From: Denticeps clupeoides
Taxonomy: Eukaryota; Chordata; Actinopteri; Clupeiformes; Denticipitidae
Direction of reading: 5' to 3'
DNA: 64,000 nucleotides
NCBI RefSeq assembly: GCF_900700375.1
Contig: NC_041710.1
Location: 27,635,545 to 27,699,544 of the forward strand
This document shows positions 63,759 through 64,000 of this stretch, piece after piece. The first letter of the stretch is position 1; the number at the start of each line of letters is the position of its first letter. The notes below the pieces were generated by a model that saw nothing but the letters and a program-made list of their open reading frames with translations, was not told the DNA's origin and did not search any database. Made by a program: the position numbers and the translations under genes.

Positions 63759-64000
63759 TAGCGCTGCAACAACGAATCGCTTAAATCGATAAAAATCGAT
63801 TACTAAAAGAGTTGGCAACAAATTTCCTAATCGATTCGTTGTGCCACGCGACACGCAGACATTTAATTATTAAAAAAAAAAAAAAAAACACGGAGTGAAC
63901 ACATTCGGTCTCTCTCGTGCACAGATGCTAGCAGAGTTTGTCGCCTCATAGACAGCGCGGAGCAAAAAAAAAAAAAAAAAAAAAAAAACGAGCGGAGGTA
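63759..64000 (+). mobile_element. hAT-type element, cut by the window edge
   Basis: It begins TAGCGCTGCAACAACGAATC, followed by several ATCGATT/AATCGATA units in direct and inverted order, the 5' end style of a hAT DNA transposon common in fish. Two poly(A) runs (about 63871-63888 and 63965-63988) lie in it. The far end and any transposase are outside the window. Confidence 0.7.

Overview
The window is vertebrate nuclear DNA from a ray-finned fish. Genes are split into many short exons with GT-AG introns, six of the seven protein genes are vertebrate housekeeping genes in fish-sized loci, and introns and spacers carry teleost-type repeats: tRNA-derived SINEs, Tc1/mariner and hAT non-autonomous elements, LINE tails and many CA/TA microsatellites. 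The commonest SINE resembles one I associate with denticle herring and other basal teleosts, but that species hint is weak.

Layout. 1-17.0 kb holds no gene I can support; it is spacer with TAATTA-rich stretches that may be regulatory, a perfect DR1 nuclear-receptor site, microsatellites and two copies of one Tc1-type MITE. 17.0-25.7 kb is psip1 (LEDGF, chromatin tether, + strand). 26.1-28.4 kb is snapc3 (snRNA promoter complex subunit, - strand), tail-to-tail with psip1 and head-to-head with ttc39b (28.9-36.9 kb, +). 37.3-44.1 kb is dnajb14 (ER membrane J-protein, +), followed by pla2g12a (45.6-46.7 kb, secreted phospholipase A2, +), casp6 (47.8-50.1 kb, executioner caspase, +) and mcub (51.5 to at least 53.7 kb, probably to 61.9 kb, - strand; inhibitory subunit of the mitochondrial calcium uniporter). 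The first exon of mcub was not found. 53.7-64.0 kb is otherwise repeat-rich: decayed LINEs, a solo LTR with target duplication, hAT-type elements and SINEs.

The gene order joins two blocks that lie on different chromosomes in human: TTC39B-SNAPC3-PSIP1 (9p22) and DNAJB14 plus PLA2G12A-CASP6-MCUB (4q23-q25). The join lies in the 0.56 kb between the ttc39b stop and the dnajb14 start. I see no operon-like cooperation between these genes and no clear novel system. The more unusual points are a GC-AG intron in ttc39b, a ZNF143/Staf-like site in the snapc3 promoter, a possible alternative first exon in dnajb14, and a candidate 25-nt microexon for mcub.

Exon boundaries were read by hand from splice signals and reading frame. 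All seven models keep frame throughout, six of them from start to stop codon; mcub keeps frame over every exon found but lacks exon 1. Untranslated exon limits are mostly unknown.
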